The notes: generated from the letters alone by a model not told the origin. Shown: positions 22,690-33,777, counted from the stretch's first letter. The stretch is 64,000 nucleotides of DNA from Dipteris shenzhenensis (GCA_047967505.1 CM106538.1), one strand, 5' to 3'. Made by a program: numbers and translations.

Positions 22690-22866
22690 AGCAGCATAGC
22701 TCTGATGGGATTCATTTTTTTAACTCTATAAGGTCCTTGACTTAGATATTTGATTTTGTCCTTGTGGACTTTGGGATTGTATAGCAAAACTAGATCACCT
22801 TCCTTGATGTCTTTGGCTTTAAAGTTTCTATCAAACCATGCCTTCCTTCTACATTTTTGTGTTGTC
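22690..22866 (-). pseudogene. Gypsy integrase C-terminal part, left of Copia-2
   Basis: Minus-strand reading TTQKCRRKAWFDRNFKAKD then EGDLVLLYNP and LSQGPYRVKKM: the C-terminal region of a Gypsy integrase (KAxxD, GDLVLL, GPY signatures). It continues directly from the half at 28525-28720 once the Copia-2 sequence between them and one copy of the ATGGC duplication are disregarded. Confidence 0.88.
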
Positions 22867-22871
22867 ATGGC
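22867..22871. repeat. Copia-2 target-site duplication, left copy
   Basis: ATGGC, repeated exactly at 28520-28524. Five bases is the usual Copia target duplication. Confidence 0.92.
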
Positions 22872-23223
22872 TGTGAAGATAGTGGGAGAGAGGGAAGGAG
22901 TCTCACTTGCAGCATTCTCACATACATAATGGGGGAATACACACAAAGGTGGAGGCTGAAAATAGTTTTCCTCTTCTTAGTTGTGAAAGCCAAAAAAACT
23001 CTAGTACAAAGAAATAGAAGAACCCTATATGTGGGTCTCAAACCAAACTCAACTAACTAAGGTGGCATACTAACTGAGCCACGAACTAGTGTGGATAAGG
23101 ATAGCTGTCATCCAGCTATTATTCGTGGGCGGTGTACCAACCGCATCTGTAGCTAACAAGTCGGTGACATAAATGCACAACGGTCACCCTGGCATATCGC
23201 GAGTGGAGCTCGATATCTCAACA
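22872..23223 (-). repeat. Copia-2 3' LTR
   Basis: 352 bases, TGTGAAGATA...TCTCAACA on the plus strand. Nearly identical to 28168-28519. Confidence 0.95.
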
Positions 23224-26200
23224 CTCCCCCTCGAGCTCAATCCCAATTCCTGCACACCAAGCAGGTCTCTGAACTTGCGCAGCTTCTCTGCGCCCAATGC
23301 CTTCATGAATATGTCAGCTACCTGATCCTCTGTGCTGACATAAACTAGATCAATAAGACCTACTAAAACCTTCTCCCGCACATAGTGATAATGCACCTCA
23401 ATGTGCTTTGTTCTAGCATGAAAGACTGGGTTATTTGCCAAGTGTATACTGCTCATGTTGTCACAATAAATGACAACTGGCCCATCTGTAGACTGATGCA
23501 TATCATAGAGTAGCTTATGCAACCAAGCTACCTCACATGCAGCCATTGCTGCACCCCTGTACTCAGCCTCTGTGCTTGACAAGGCAACTGTAGGCTGTTT
23601 CTTGCTGCTCTAAGTGACTGCAGCACTCCCAAAAGAGAACACATATCCACTGGTAAATCATCTATCAGAAATACTACCAGCCCAATCAACATCAGTGTAT
23701 CCATGCAACTATATCTGAACCCCAGCCTCATAAAATAGTCCATACTGCAATGTGGACTTCACATACCTGAGTATGTGTCTAGCCGCATCCAAATGCGGTT
23801 TCCTTGGAGCGTGCATAAACTGACTTACCAACCCAATAGCATAGCTCAAATCTGGCCTGGTAATAGTCATGTAAATCAAACTTCCTACTATGCATATGTA
23901 CATAGTAGGGTCTTCCAGAAGCTCACCTGCATCTGCGCTCAGCTTCACATTCTGCTCCAAAGGAACTGAAATAGGCTTACAGCATCCCATATTTGGACAG
24001 CATGTCCAGTCCATACTGCCTCTGCAAGAGCTGTATCCCACTTGGTGATCTAATCACCTCAATGCTCAAGAAATAACGCAGCTCTCCCAAATCCTTCATC
24101 TCAAACTTCTGCCTCAATAGCATTTTCACATGAAGGATATCTTCATCACTATCACCTGTGATGATCAAATCATCAACATAAATGACAAGCAGCATAATCC
24201 CTTTCTCTGTTTTTCTCACATAGAGGGAGAAATCTGCCTTGGAATTCTGAAAGCCAATAGTGACAAGTTACTGTCCTATCTTGTCAGACCATGCTCTAGG
24301 TGCTTGCTTCAAGCCATACAAGGCTTTCTTCAACCTGCAAACAAACTCAGGATGAATAGCATGAACATAACCTGCTGGCTGCTAAATAAAGACCTCTTCT
24401 TGCAAATCACCATGCAAGAAGGCATTCTTTACATCCATCTGATGTAAAGACCATCCCTTTGATGCAGCCATAGCAATGGCTACTCTTACGGTTGCCATCC
24501 TTGCAACCGGGCTGAAAGTTTCTTCATAATCAATGCCATATGTCTGTGCATGCCCCTTGACAACTAATCTTGCCTTGTATCTATTCACAGAACCATCTGC
24601 ATTGTGCTTGATCTTATAAACCCACTTACAGTCAATTCCATTCTTGTCTTTAGGCAAAGGCACCAATTCCCATGTAGCATTTACATCCAAGGCATCCATT
24701 TCTTCATCCATGGCTTTCTCCCATTTTTCATTTCCCATGGCTTGCTCAAAAGAAGTGGGTTCTGGTTCCTGTATCACTTTGACCATATAGGCATAGTGAA
24801 TGGCTATAAATCCATCATATTTCAGCCTATCCACAGGATACCTCACCCTGGTAGACCTGCGCAAAATAGGCTCACTTCCAGGTGCTCTCAAAACATCCCT
24901 GGTCTTCCTTACTCCAGGTGTAACAACAGAAGGAATACCCAACTCATCATCAATGCTCTGCTCTGAGCCACTGGATTCACCATCCACATAAGAGTGACCT
25001 GCATTCACACCAAACATGGGCTGATCTACCTTCTCTTTTCCTTTTCGTGATACCTGCGTACCACTATCTGCATTGCTTTGAGGAGATTCTCCTGATCTCA
25101 ATCTACCTGTCCATGGTGAAGTATGTGAACCACTGCTAGAGGACACTGTAGGTCCACTGATATTTTGTGATTGCTGCTGTGAATTTTGTGCAGCATTACC
25201 ATTTTGTGCATCTACATCAATCATCACATTTACTGGTTTATACCAGCTTCTCATCTCATCAAAAACAACATCTTTGCTCACTGTGAACTTACGTGTAGAA
25301 GAGTTATAGCATCTATACCCTTTCTGCTGCAGAGAATAACCAATAAAGATGCACTTCTCAGCCTGTGGATCCAACTTGGACCTCAACTCATCTGGCACAT
25401 GAACATAGGCAATGCAACCAAAAATTTTCAAATGAGAAATGTCTGGTTTCCTACCAGTATACATCTCCTCTGGCGTCATGCCATGTATTGCTACAGTGGG
25501 AGTCCTGTTCATTATATAAATTGCTGTAGCAACTGCTTCAGCCCAATAATAATCTGGTAGACCTTTTTCATTCAGCATGGCCCGAGATACCTCTCCAATA
25601 TGCCTGTTTTTCCTTTCTGCAATTCCATTTTGCTGTGGGGTATGACTGCATGACTATTGCTGCTTTATGCCATGCTCCTGCAGGAACCTTGCAAACTCAT
25701 TTGAGGTACTCTCCCCCTCCATCTGACCTTAGGCATTTTATTTGCAGGCCTGTTTCTTTTTCAACCATAGCTTTAAAAGCTTTGAAGTGCCCAAACACTT
25801 CACTTTTCTTTTTCATAAAATACACCCAAAGTTTTCTGCTGAAGTCATCAATAAATGTGACAAAATAGTGACAGCCTCCAATAGATGCAGCTTTAGTAGT
25901 CCACACATCAGAGTGGATTAATTCCAATGGCTTTTTACTCTCTTGAACATGCTTAGGAAATGGTTTCCTTGCCTGTTTTCCAAATTGACAGGCTTCACAC
26001 ACCTTATGCATTTCTACAACCTTGAATTTAGGCAATCCTGCAACAATATTTTGGGCCTGTATTGATTTAAGTCGTTGTACATTAACATGACCAATGCGTT
26101 TATGCCAGATATCAATATCTGCAACTACACCGGTCCCATGTGCAAACATTGCTGCACTCAATTCAGGCATGTCCGCATCCAATGTAAACATCCTGCCTTT

Positions 26201-26714
26201 CTTCTTTCCTTTTGCTATCAAGCGACCATTATTTTTCATATCCTCAACAAAACATCCATGAGTATTGAATCTGACCTGCAAGCCCTGCTCAACCATTTGA
26301 CCAACAGAAACCAGGTTCTTGGTGATGTTCGGGACATGAAATACACCAGACAAGTATTTCTTTTTCCCATCCTGCATAGACAAAGGAATTTTGCCAATCT
26401 GCACAATAGGATGTGCAGTATCATCACCAGTCTCCACAAATCCTCGTTTTTCCATTTTCCTTGCATCCTGCATCCTGCATCCATTCAGCATGACCTGTCA
26501 TGTGGTTTGATGCACCTGAGTCAACATACCACACATCATTGCTTTCTTTTGCACTTGTCACAGAATTTGTCATATGCTGTACCATAAACAAATGTTCATT
26601 TCTGTCATCACCCTGTCTACTAGAGGATGCATAATTGCCTTGCTGCAATTTTCCATTCATAATGTAATTCTGCTTTTTGTAGCAGTCTTTAGCCATATGC
26701 CCCATTTTACCCAT
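23184..26714 (-). pseudogene. Copia-2 pol (protease, integrase, RT, RNase H), nearly intact
   Basis: Protease WYVDSGASNHM (about 26530), pre-integrase GHVNVQRL and CEACQFGK (about 25990-26090), integrase core HSDVWTT, FVTFIDD and RSDGGGE (about 25700-25940), then a 398-codon open stretch (25578-24382) with [15 protein letters not shown], a Ser/Gly-rich linker, [44 protein letters not shown] and [14 protein letters not shown] continues in the same frame through a TAG and a TAA to LVIYVDDLII (YVDD at 24169-24180). After a 5-base deletion near 23981 the frame shifts into RPDLSYAIGLVSQF, then RNase H with SSTEAEYRGAAMAACE and VADIFMKALG (23184-23582). The known catalytic residues are visible, but the breaks predict an inactive product. 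Confidence 0.93.
23224..23232 (-). promoter_or_regulatory. Copia-2 polypurine tract
   Basis: Minus strand GAGGGGGAG adjoining the 3' LTR, identical to that of Copia-1. Confidence 0.85.
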
Positions 26715-26790
26715 TTTGAGCAGTCTTTAGCCATATGACCCATTTTACCCTAAAGCAGTCTTTAGCCATATGACCCATTTTGCCACAATA
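26682..26790 (-). repeat. zinc-knuckle triplication in Copia-2 gag
   Basis: The word GCAGTCTTTAGCCATATGNC followed by CCATTTT occurs three times, starting at 26682, 26720 and 26755 (periods 38 and 35 bases). On the minus strand each copy encodes GKMGHMAKDC or a frame-shifted version (WVIWLKTA). Neither period is a multiple of three, so gag and pol are put out of register here. Confidence 0.9.
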
Positions 26791-27623
26791 GTAGAATTCA
26801 ACATTGCTATTTGCATTTTGGCCTCTCTGCCATCCACCACGTCCTCTTTGGCTCCCCCTGCCTCTAGAGTTACCACGTCCTCCTGCATAGGACTGGTTTT
26901 CTTGAGTTTGCTGCATATTCTGATTTCTACCATGGCCTCCAGATCGGCCTCCTCTACCTCTGCCTCTACCCCTTCCAGCATTTGAGTAGAAGACAGTTTC
27001 TTTTGAGGTTCCTCCTGAAGAAGATGCACCACCATTTCTCTGCTCTTCAGAAATTAGAAGAGCAATCAACTCCTCAAAATCAGGAAATTTTTCACGGATG
27101 GCAATGGATGTCCGGAACTGTGCATAATCCTTTCCTAGACCATTCAAGGTCACAGAAACTAAATCGTCATCATCCACTGGCGACCCAATGGAAGCAAGTG
27201 CATCCGCAATTTTCTCCACCTTCATGTGGTAGTCATTGATGCTCATATTTTCTCTCTACACACATTGTGCAGCTCCTGCTTGAGCTGCATTTTCCTAGCC
27301 TGCGTATTTGTGCTGTACATTTTAGCCAAAGTATCCCATGCCACCTTTGGCGTACTTGCATCCTGAATATGCACAATCATTGAATCTGAAATACTGATAG
27401 ACAGCCAGTACATAACTTTTCTGGCTCTCTCATGCCATCCTTTAAATGCCTGCATTTCCTGTTGATTGGGAACTTTAGGAAGAACTGGGTCTTCTTCATT
27501 TCCTGTAATGAACTCCCAGTAGCCTTTTCCCATAAGGAAATTCGTCATTCTAAACTTCCATGCTTGGAAGTTGTTCTTGTCAAGCTTTTCAGTGACAATC
27601 TGTGAAAGAGAATCAAACGCCAT
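26707..27623 (-). pseudogene. Copia-2 gag
   Basis: ATG at minus 27623-27621 (MAFDSLSQIVTEKLDKNNF), then the Copia gag region to about 27243, where a frame change occurs. It resumes with MSINDYHMKVEKIADALAS, a Gly/Arg-rich segment (AGRGRGRGRGGRSGG and RGRGSQRGRGGWQRG) and a CCHC zinc knuckle whose first Cys is Phe (FYYCGKMGHMAKDC). It binds element RNA in working relatives; here it is interrupted. Confidence 0.88.
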
Positions 27624-28155
27624 TACAGAACACTACAAAATATTATGTCACTGCAAAAAACACAGCTTTTGCCTCCCAAGGGCAAATCTACAAACCTGAC
27701 GAAAGTGGTTTTTTGACCACACAGTCACTTCCTAGTGACGATTTTGCATCAACAGGCAATAAGGATGATTCTGCAACTCCCAATATCTCTACACATAGGC
27801 ATACGATGCAATTTCTGCGGCAACTTTTCACCGACCTGCAGAACAGTGGTCGCACAGCAAAAACAGAGCCTTTTTCTGAGTGCCTGCGGAGAACTTCCGC
27901 CTCCAAAACGGGCCCCGAAATGACCTCGAATCAAAAAAATAAAGTCACCAAGGGCTTTGCCCTTACTTGCAGCATATAATGCCCTCTCGCCACACTGCAA
28001 AGGGCATCTCAATCTGAGACAGTGCACTCTTGCACTTCCAGCTGTGCTACCTATAGAGATTTGCTCCCAAACTCGAAAAAGGAAAGCAACACTAGTCCTC
28101 TTACTGGGACACTGCGAACTTGGTTTGCTTTCTTGAGCTCCTTACCACGAACAAG

Positions 28156-28167
28156 GCTCTGATACCA
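28156..28167 (-). promoter_or_regulatory. Copia-2 primer-binding site
   Basis: Minus strand TGGTATCAGAGC next to the 5' LTR, complementary to initiator Met tRNA, as in Copia-1. Confidence 0.93.
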
Positions 28168-28519
28168 TGTGAAGATAGTGGGAGAGAGGGAAGGAGTCTC
28201 ACTTGCAGCTTTCTCACATACATAATGGGGGAATACACACAAAGGTGGAGGCTAAAAACAGTTTTCCTCTTCTTAGTTGTGAAAGCCAAAAAAACTCTAG
28301 TACAAAGAAATAGAAGAATCCTATATGTGGGTCTCAAACCAAACTCAACTAACTAAGGTGGCATACTAACTGAGCCACGAACTAGTGTAGATAAGGATAG
28401 CTGTCATCCAGCTATTATTCATGGGCGGTGTACCAACCGCATCTGTAGCTAACAAGTCGGTGACATAAATGCACAATGGTCACCCTGGCATATCGCGAGT
28501 GGAGCTCGATATCTCAACA
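28168..28519 (-). repeat. Copia-2 5' LTR
   Basis: 352 bases. It ends TCTCAACA at 28519, followed at once by the right ATGGC target duplication (28520-28524). Confidence 0.95.
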
Positions 28520-30070
28520 ATGGCATGGTAGGTGACTAATCTGGTCTGTGTATGCTTCTCTAATTGATAGAGTCTTTCTTTTAGGGATGCATGATCTCCC
28601 ATGCATTCCTGTACTGCTATGCATAGGCTTGGTATTACAAATTCTAGTGGGACCATAGCTTCAAGCCTGTACATGGGTGAAAGCAAGGTAATGTGGAATG
28701 CTTTTTCCACTATATAGCATGAAAATATAGCAAAATACATAGTACTTAGATGATGAAAAAAGAAAATCGGTTGTCATATTTTTCAATAAAATATATAGAG
28801 CTCATTGCATAATTACATGCACCACTACCAAGTAACTGAAAGACTCATGAGATGTTTCGGGTAGTTCTTGGTTTCCAACTCCATAATTATGTTCCCTCCT
28901 ATATAGATGCACAAGCCAGAATAGATGTAGAAGACTGGGAGAGACGGGAAGATACCGTAAAATCTTCCACATTACATATTAGAAACTATGCATAACTCGT
29001 CAACGGGGCCATGGTTGCATGGAAGATTGACGGGTGGTTCCATATTGTGCTTGGGCAGAGAGGAGGATGTGCAGACAAGAAGCATAGAAGACTAACGTCG
29101 AGGTTCTTCAGAGAGACAACAAGAGAGATGAGATGTAAGATTGCATGAAATTCAAGTTGTGAGACAGACAAAAACACAGCAGGAGAACAAAGAAAATATT
29201 GGGTGGTCCCATTGACACGGTTTGCAGTTACAGTAGATGCCCACATTCTGGTTGCACGTAACAGAATTTCTTTTTAAAAATATCCTTTGCTTTTGTGCTT
29301 TTTGTGCTTTCATAACTTGTGTCCGGGACACAACTATTTTGGACACCTTACCTTGCTTTCATCCACACCAATTAAAAAGGTGTATTCCCTGTACTGACCT
29401 TGAGTGTGGTTTAGTATGCCCACAAGGTTGCATTTAGTTTCTTTGCCCAATCAGAAAGCTTTGGTTCTACTACCTTGGTGAGGATAATGCATAATATTTT
29501 GTTGGTGGATTTGGCCTGTCCATTTCCTTGGAGGTAGTAGGGTGTGCTTTTTTTATGGATCACCATAAAGCCAGAAAAGAGTTCTTGAATAACCTCATTA
29601 ACAAAATGTGTGCCTCTATCCAACACAATTTAAATGGGACATCCGAATTGGGTGATCACATTATCATATAAGAATCTGTTGTGCTTCTAGCATGTGCCTT
29701 TCTAATTGCTTTATTTGGTAAAGTAATTAGAGGCCACAATGATGTAGTGTGCCTATGTTCCCTTTGCTGCTGCTGGATGGATGGGACTTATAAAATCAAT
29801 CCCTCATTTTTCAAATGTTTTTTGTGCAATGACTATTGTTAGGGGATTCAAGTCCTTGTATTGTGGTTTAGTAGTCCGTTGGCATACATCACAACCTTTG
29901 ACATATTCATAGGCATCTGCCCAAACTGCACTATAGCCTACGAGGAGGACTTTTCTTGCTGTGGTTTCCCCTTGGAAGTGTCCTCCTGCAATGCCTTCAT
30001 GGACTCCAATGATGATGGTCATGATCTCATGTGGCATTACACAACTCCTTAAAACCTGATCCTTGTCCAT
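28520..30070 (-). pseudogene. Gypsy integrase, right of Copia-2
   Basis: Zinc-binding part at 29804-30070 (VHEGIAGGHFQGETTARK, YVKGCDVCQR). Core at 29411-29626 (DRGTHFVNEVIQELF, HKKSTPYYLQGNGQAKSTN). The core runs on with a stop into a short LKVSTGNTPF stretch (about 29365-29410). Then comes the segment before the Copia-2 site (LEAMVPLEFVIPSL, LKERLYQLEKHTQTR, 28525-28700). About 600 bases at roughly 28720-29345 between the last two match no integrase and look inserted. The acidic catalytic set is incomplete and frames are broken. Confidence 0.85.
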
Positions 30071-30200
30071 CTTGTATAGTTGTCTTGCAATGAGTTGATG
30101 GGTTGCAACTTTTAAAAATTAGTTTTCTGGCATCTACTACTTTCATTTAAAGGGGTGGTCTTCTTGCCATTAAGTACCGAATGATATCTATACACCAATC

Positions 30201-30383
30201 TTAAACAACATCTCTTTGAAATAGTGTGGCACCTAGTAAGTCATATTCTACTCCAGTGGCTTCTTCTCTCAACTTGGCATGAGACATCTTATTGGCAATG
30301 TAATGTTGGGCACCTTTATGGACCACTATTTTGAAATTGAATTCTTGAAGCAAGAGGAGGCATCTGCACTTGTTTATAGCCAT
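30201..30383 (-). pseudogene. Gypsy RNase H tail
   Basis: Minus frame with CRCLLLLQEFNFKIVVHKGA then QHYIANKMSH. This corresponds to the end of a Gypsy RNase H (LLLQEFDFEIV...ADHLSR in working elements). The RNase H core acidic residues lie in the part that is missing. Confidence 0.75.
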
Positions 30384-30387
30384 TAAA

Positions 30388-30483
30388 GCCCCATCTAAGA
30401 AGTTGTATACTCGGATCCAACCACCTTTTCAAATATGCCCCATCTAAGAAGCTGTATACCTCGGATCCAGCCACCTTTTCCAA
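30388..30483. repeat. short tandem duplication in the Gypsy RT
   Basis: GCCCCATCTAAGAAG.TGTAT followed by AC.TCGGATCCA.CCACCTTTTC occurs twice in direct succession, with a few mismatches. It lies at the RT/RNase H deletion junction. Confidence 0.85.
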
Positions 30484-30669
30484 CATTGTTTCTGTTAAGG
30501 GTAGGGGATAGTGATCCCTGAGTGTAAAAGTCTTCACATTCTTTAAGTTAACACATATCCTTTGCTTCTTGTTGTGTTTAGGCATGATGATGTTGGGTGA
30601 AACACAGTCAGCATGCTCTATCTCATAGATGAATCTTGCATCTAAGGATTTTCCCAGCTCGTCACATAG

Positions 30670-30895
30670 ACCATGGTGCCATATTTGGATTTGTTCTATA
30701 TGGTCCACATAGCTTAGGGAGGGCGGGTACCTTCCCTAATAGGTATCATGTGTATTGCCACTTCTGGTGAAATTCCCTTCTGGTGCCATATTTGGATTTG
30801 TTCTATATGGTCCACATAGCTTAGGGTGGGTACCTTCCCTAATAGGTATCATGTATACTACCACTTTTGGTGAAATTCCCTTCATCTCCTTGTAT
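30670..30895. repeat. 110-base tandem duplication in the Gypsy RT
   Basis: The segment from TGGTGCCATATTTGG through TAGGTATCATGT to GAAATTCCCTTC occurs at about 30674-30781 and again at about 30781-30891. Copy 2 lacks a GGGC present in copy 1. It repeats the part encoding the start of RT. Confidence 0.85.
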
Positions 30896-30939
30896 GACCA
30901 TGCTAGGTAGTCTCTGTATTCCATTAGGAGTGCTCAAGG

Positions 30940-32200
30940 ATTACCAAAAATCGAGCGAGGAAAAGTGAGTGAACCAAAAAAAGTGAGTGATCCAAAAAAA
31001 ATAATCAAAACAAAACAATAATAGATTTAGAACTCTTTATTTTAGCAACTATCTAAGTTCTTCAAAAGTCCATGAGAGGGTTGGACCAATGTCATTGCCA
31101 AGGCATCATTAGTAAAGATGCACCCTATCTTTGCTCACTTTTGCTCATTCAATTTTTTGTAATCCTCCATATCAATCAAGTTCTCTCTCTCCACCAATAT
31201 AAGTGAGATAACCAATGAAATCATCCACACAAGTCAAAAGTTTCATAGGACTTCTTGAATGAAATGGTCTACATTACATGTATGTGCAAATGCTTGGTTT
31301 TTGAACCCTATTCACTCTTGGAACAAAAACTATGTTTTTTTGTTTCCCAAAAAACCCTCCCTAATGAATCACTTCTACATCCCACCAATCCAATAAAATC
31401 TAAAGAGTAAGTACATCCCTTTCTTTAAAAAGAATTCAATTCAAAAAAAAATCAATCTTTGCTTATAGAAATCAATCGTAGAAACCAAAATAGACAGCAT
31501 ATTGACATGGTCCCTATTAGGTAAACTTTCCTCTAGATCCGATGTAAGAAATCGGCTGATTGTTTATTGAATTCACATTTTGATGCATGAGGTTTTACTA
31601 AATGGTGCAAAAGGTCATGATAATCATCTAAATCATGCCTTGCCATTCGTTTTGATATGTAACATGACCCCATTTGGATTTGTAAATCAAAAGATACAGG
31701 ACGTCGAAATTCTCATCTTTGGGCCAAAAGAGGGAGCACATTAACGTGCTCCCTGTTTTGGCCCAAAAGATGAGAATTTCGACTTTCTATATCTTTTGAT
31801 TTACAAATCCAAATGGGGTCATGTAACATACCAAAACGAATGGCAAGGCATGATTTAGACGATTGTCATGACCTTTTGCACCATTTAGTAAAACTTCATG
31901 CATCAAAATGTGAATTTAATGGAATTTTTATCAGTTTCTTGCACCAAATTTATAGCAAGGCCACTCGTAATAGGAGCATGTTAGAACTCTATCTATATAT
32001 TAGGAAAAAAAATAATCAAATGTTTTCTATGCAAGTTCTTTTGATGAAAATATATAGAACACTTTTACCAAGGTAGACTTTCAATAACATGTTATGATCA
32101 TGTTCGAACAGTATTACTAATGTGCACTTGCAATATTATGTTATAATCATGTTCAATGTTGAGGAAGCGCTATAAATATTTATTAATAATGAGTACATAC
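30940..32200. other. AT-rich stretch between Gypsy RT and protease
   Basis: No Gypsy coding motifs are visible on the minus strand here, whereas both sides are Gypsy. It is probably a later insertion or decayed region. It contains the inverted repeat at 31566-31920. Confidence 0.5.
31566..31920. repeat. near-perfect 355-base inverted repeat (foldback)
   Basis: Left arm 31566-31739 and right arm 31746-31920 are reverse complements, with about ten mismatches and one single-base indel in 174 bases, around a six-base loop (ATTAAC, 31740-31745). Weaker complementarity continues outward to about 31525 and 31965. Transcribed RNA would form a long hairpin. It encodes no convincing protein. It could be a foldback/MITE-like transposon or an inverted duplication feeding small RNAs. 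No terminal target duplication was identified. Confidence 0.93.
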
Positions 32201-32211
32201 ATACAATGAGG

Positions 32212-33148
32212 TTATGTGTTGGTAGCCCAACCATTTCTTCTTTGCTCGCTTTTTCTCGCTCGCTTATTTGGTCTTGCTCGCTCAGCATCACTCGCTTGAT
32301 CGACTACCTCTGAGTGCTCTAGTTTTGTTTCCTCTTCTTGTGTGAGCTGTTTCCCAACTTGTCCCTCATAGATTGGAGTTTCTCCAATGTTATCAGTTTC
32401 TTGGACTTCATATTCTCTTACTCGTCTTAGCATTGCTATGGGGACACTACCGCTGGTGTAGTTCTTGAAGTACTCTGGGATTTCATGAAGATCAACCGAT
32501 GGTGTTAAACTAGCCGTACATGGCTATGGTCACTAGATGGCATAGTATCATTAATAGTTTTAAAGGATCTTGTAGACTTTGTTTTTCTGGAGTCTCATTA
32601 TCGAACTTCATCCACACATGTGGCTTAAACTTTTGAAACTTTTTACATTGGGAACTATGGGGTAACTTTTCCACTAGCAAAGTATTCCCACGTAATGGTT
32701 CATTTGCTATACATACTCCTTCGAGTCCATCAAGGAACCATTCAAGGGGAGGTGGCTCAGATTTTGGGAGAGTTGGCTTGGTAAGATACAACTCTACAAT
32801 CCTAGCTTGGACTCATTCAAACTCATTAAAGTGGTCGGCCTTGGCTTTGCGATGACGATGTCCTCCTTCAATTTTCTTATGGGATCTTTTGCTATTATTT
32901 AGCATTGTAGTTTCAACTTTGGGAAGTTTGACAGCAATTAGGGCATGGATAATGACTAAATCATTGTCAAAGACATGGTCTTCTAACTGGGCATTTTCAG
33001 CCTCTGTTTCAAGGTCCCAAGGAAAATTCAAGTCCTTAGTGTCATGGATAGCTTCTTCAAGATCACTATTCCATTCAAGGTCAACCATAAAGAATGACAC
33101 TTTTGGATCTATTGGTTCTTCATGTGTGAGTGGAGATTTTACATGCAT
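32212..33148 (-). pseudogene. Gypsy linker region of unknown function
   Basis: Three minus-strand open stretches (32212-32433, 32510-32791, 32813-33148) in different frames. The first is Glu/Arg-rich with NKRARKSEQRR. The others are acidic and match no domain I recognise. Position between protease and RT suggests element-encoded spacer. Confidence 0.45.
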
Positions 33149-33255
33149 GATGACCTTAGCATAATTTGTGAGAAGATTGGATCTAGTGAATGGTAGTTGT
33201 CAATGATTGCCAATGCTTGGATCCAATTTTTGACATTGCTTTGCGTATCTCCTAT

Positions 33256-33777
33256 TCAGGCATGTTGTTGTGCGAGGGCTGATTTTCTTGACATCATCGA
33301 TGAAAAGGCTTCATCCAACTCTCTATGTGTAATGGGTTTTATTGCTCGTGTCCCCACATTGACTCTTACTACTATGTTGCAATTTTGTATTGTTAATCTA
33401 TTAGTTCCCCAATCATGGAGGACTAATGCTTCACCCAACCAAGGACATCCAAGCAAGATTTGATAGGATTTATTGGGGAGATCCAGGATTGTGAACTAAA
33501 GAGTAAAGCAGACTTCTACTACTTTTGTGGACACTCCATTCGCTATACTCAAGGGCTTTGCATGTGGATCATCTGCAAGGCGTGTGTTGAAATTAGCCTT
33601 TTTCATTGGTGGGAGACCCCATTCACCATAGAGATCCTTGGATAGTACATTGCCACCTGCTCCACCATCCACAATGGCTTGGACTTCATCATATGCTTTA
33701 TTGATCAAAGGCATGGTGATGTTGCATATGTCATCTCTTCCACCCATCTGCACAAGGATATCTTCTATGTCTTCCAT
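33256..33777 (-). pseudogene. Gypsy aspartic protease region
   Basis: The minus frame 33777-33496 has EVQAIVDGGAGGNVLSKDLY (D37 of that stretch, near 33668), the pattern of a retropepsin active site with DGGA in place of the usual D-S/T-GA. LGCPWLGEALVLHDWG follows in the next block (33256-33456), with a frame change between. A change of the second active-site residue and the frame break suggest loss of activity. Confidence 0.65.

Larger units (their letters stand above)
22872..28519 (-). mobile_element. Copia-2, LTR retrotransposon inserted in the Gypsy integrase
   Basis: 5,648 bases with two 352-base LTRs (22872-23223 and 28168-28519) that differ at about seven positions by eye, nearly all transitions. 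It has a perfect ATGGC target duplication, an initiator-Met PBS and a GAGGGGGAG polypurine tract. Coding order is that of Copia. It is closely related to Copia-1 across its length but better preserved. Defects: a frame break in gag near 27243, an out-of-frame triplication at the zinc knuckle, two nonsense codons in RT (TAG at 24384-24382 and a TAA near 24270) and a 5-base deletion near 23981 relative to Copia-1. Confidence 0.96.
30316..30924 (-). pseudogene. Gypsy reverse transcriptase, truncated
   Basis: Starts with YLAWSYKEMKGISPKVVVYM and IREGTHPK, then SPNIIMPKHNKKQRICVNLK, TLRDHYPLPLTETMLEKVAG and YSFLDG, which are RT blocks 1-3. The block with YxDD is missing: sequence passes directly to RNase H through a small duplication. 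Two tandem duplications (30388-30483 and 30670-30895) disrupt the frame. Confidence 0.85.

Noticed and set aside
31813-32076. 87-codon plus frame over the right hairpin arm
   Set aside because: Lies largely in the inverted repeat, lacks domain resemblance and is AT-rich beyond it.
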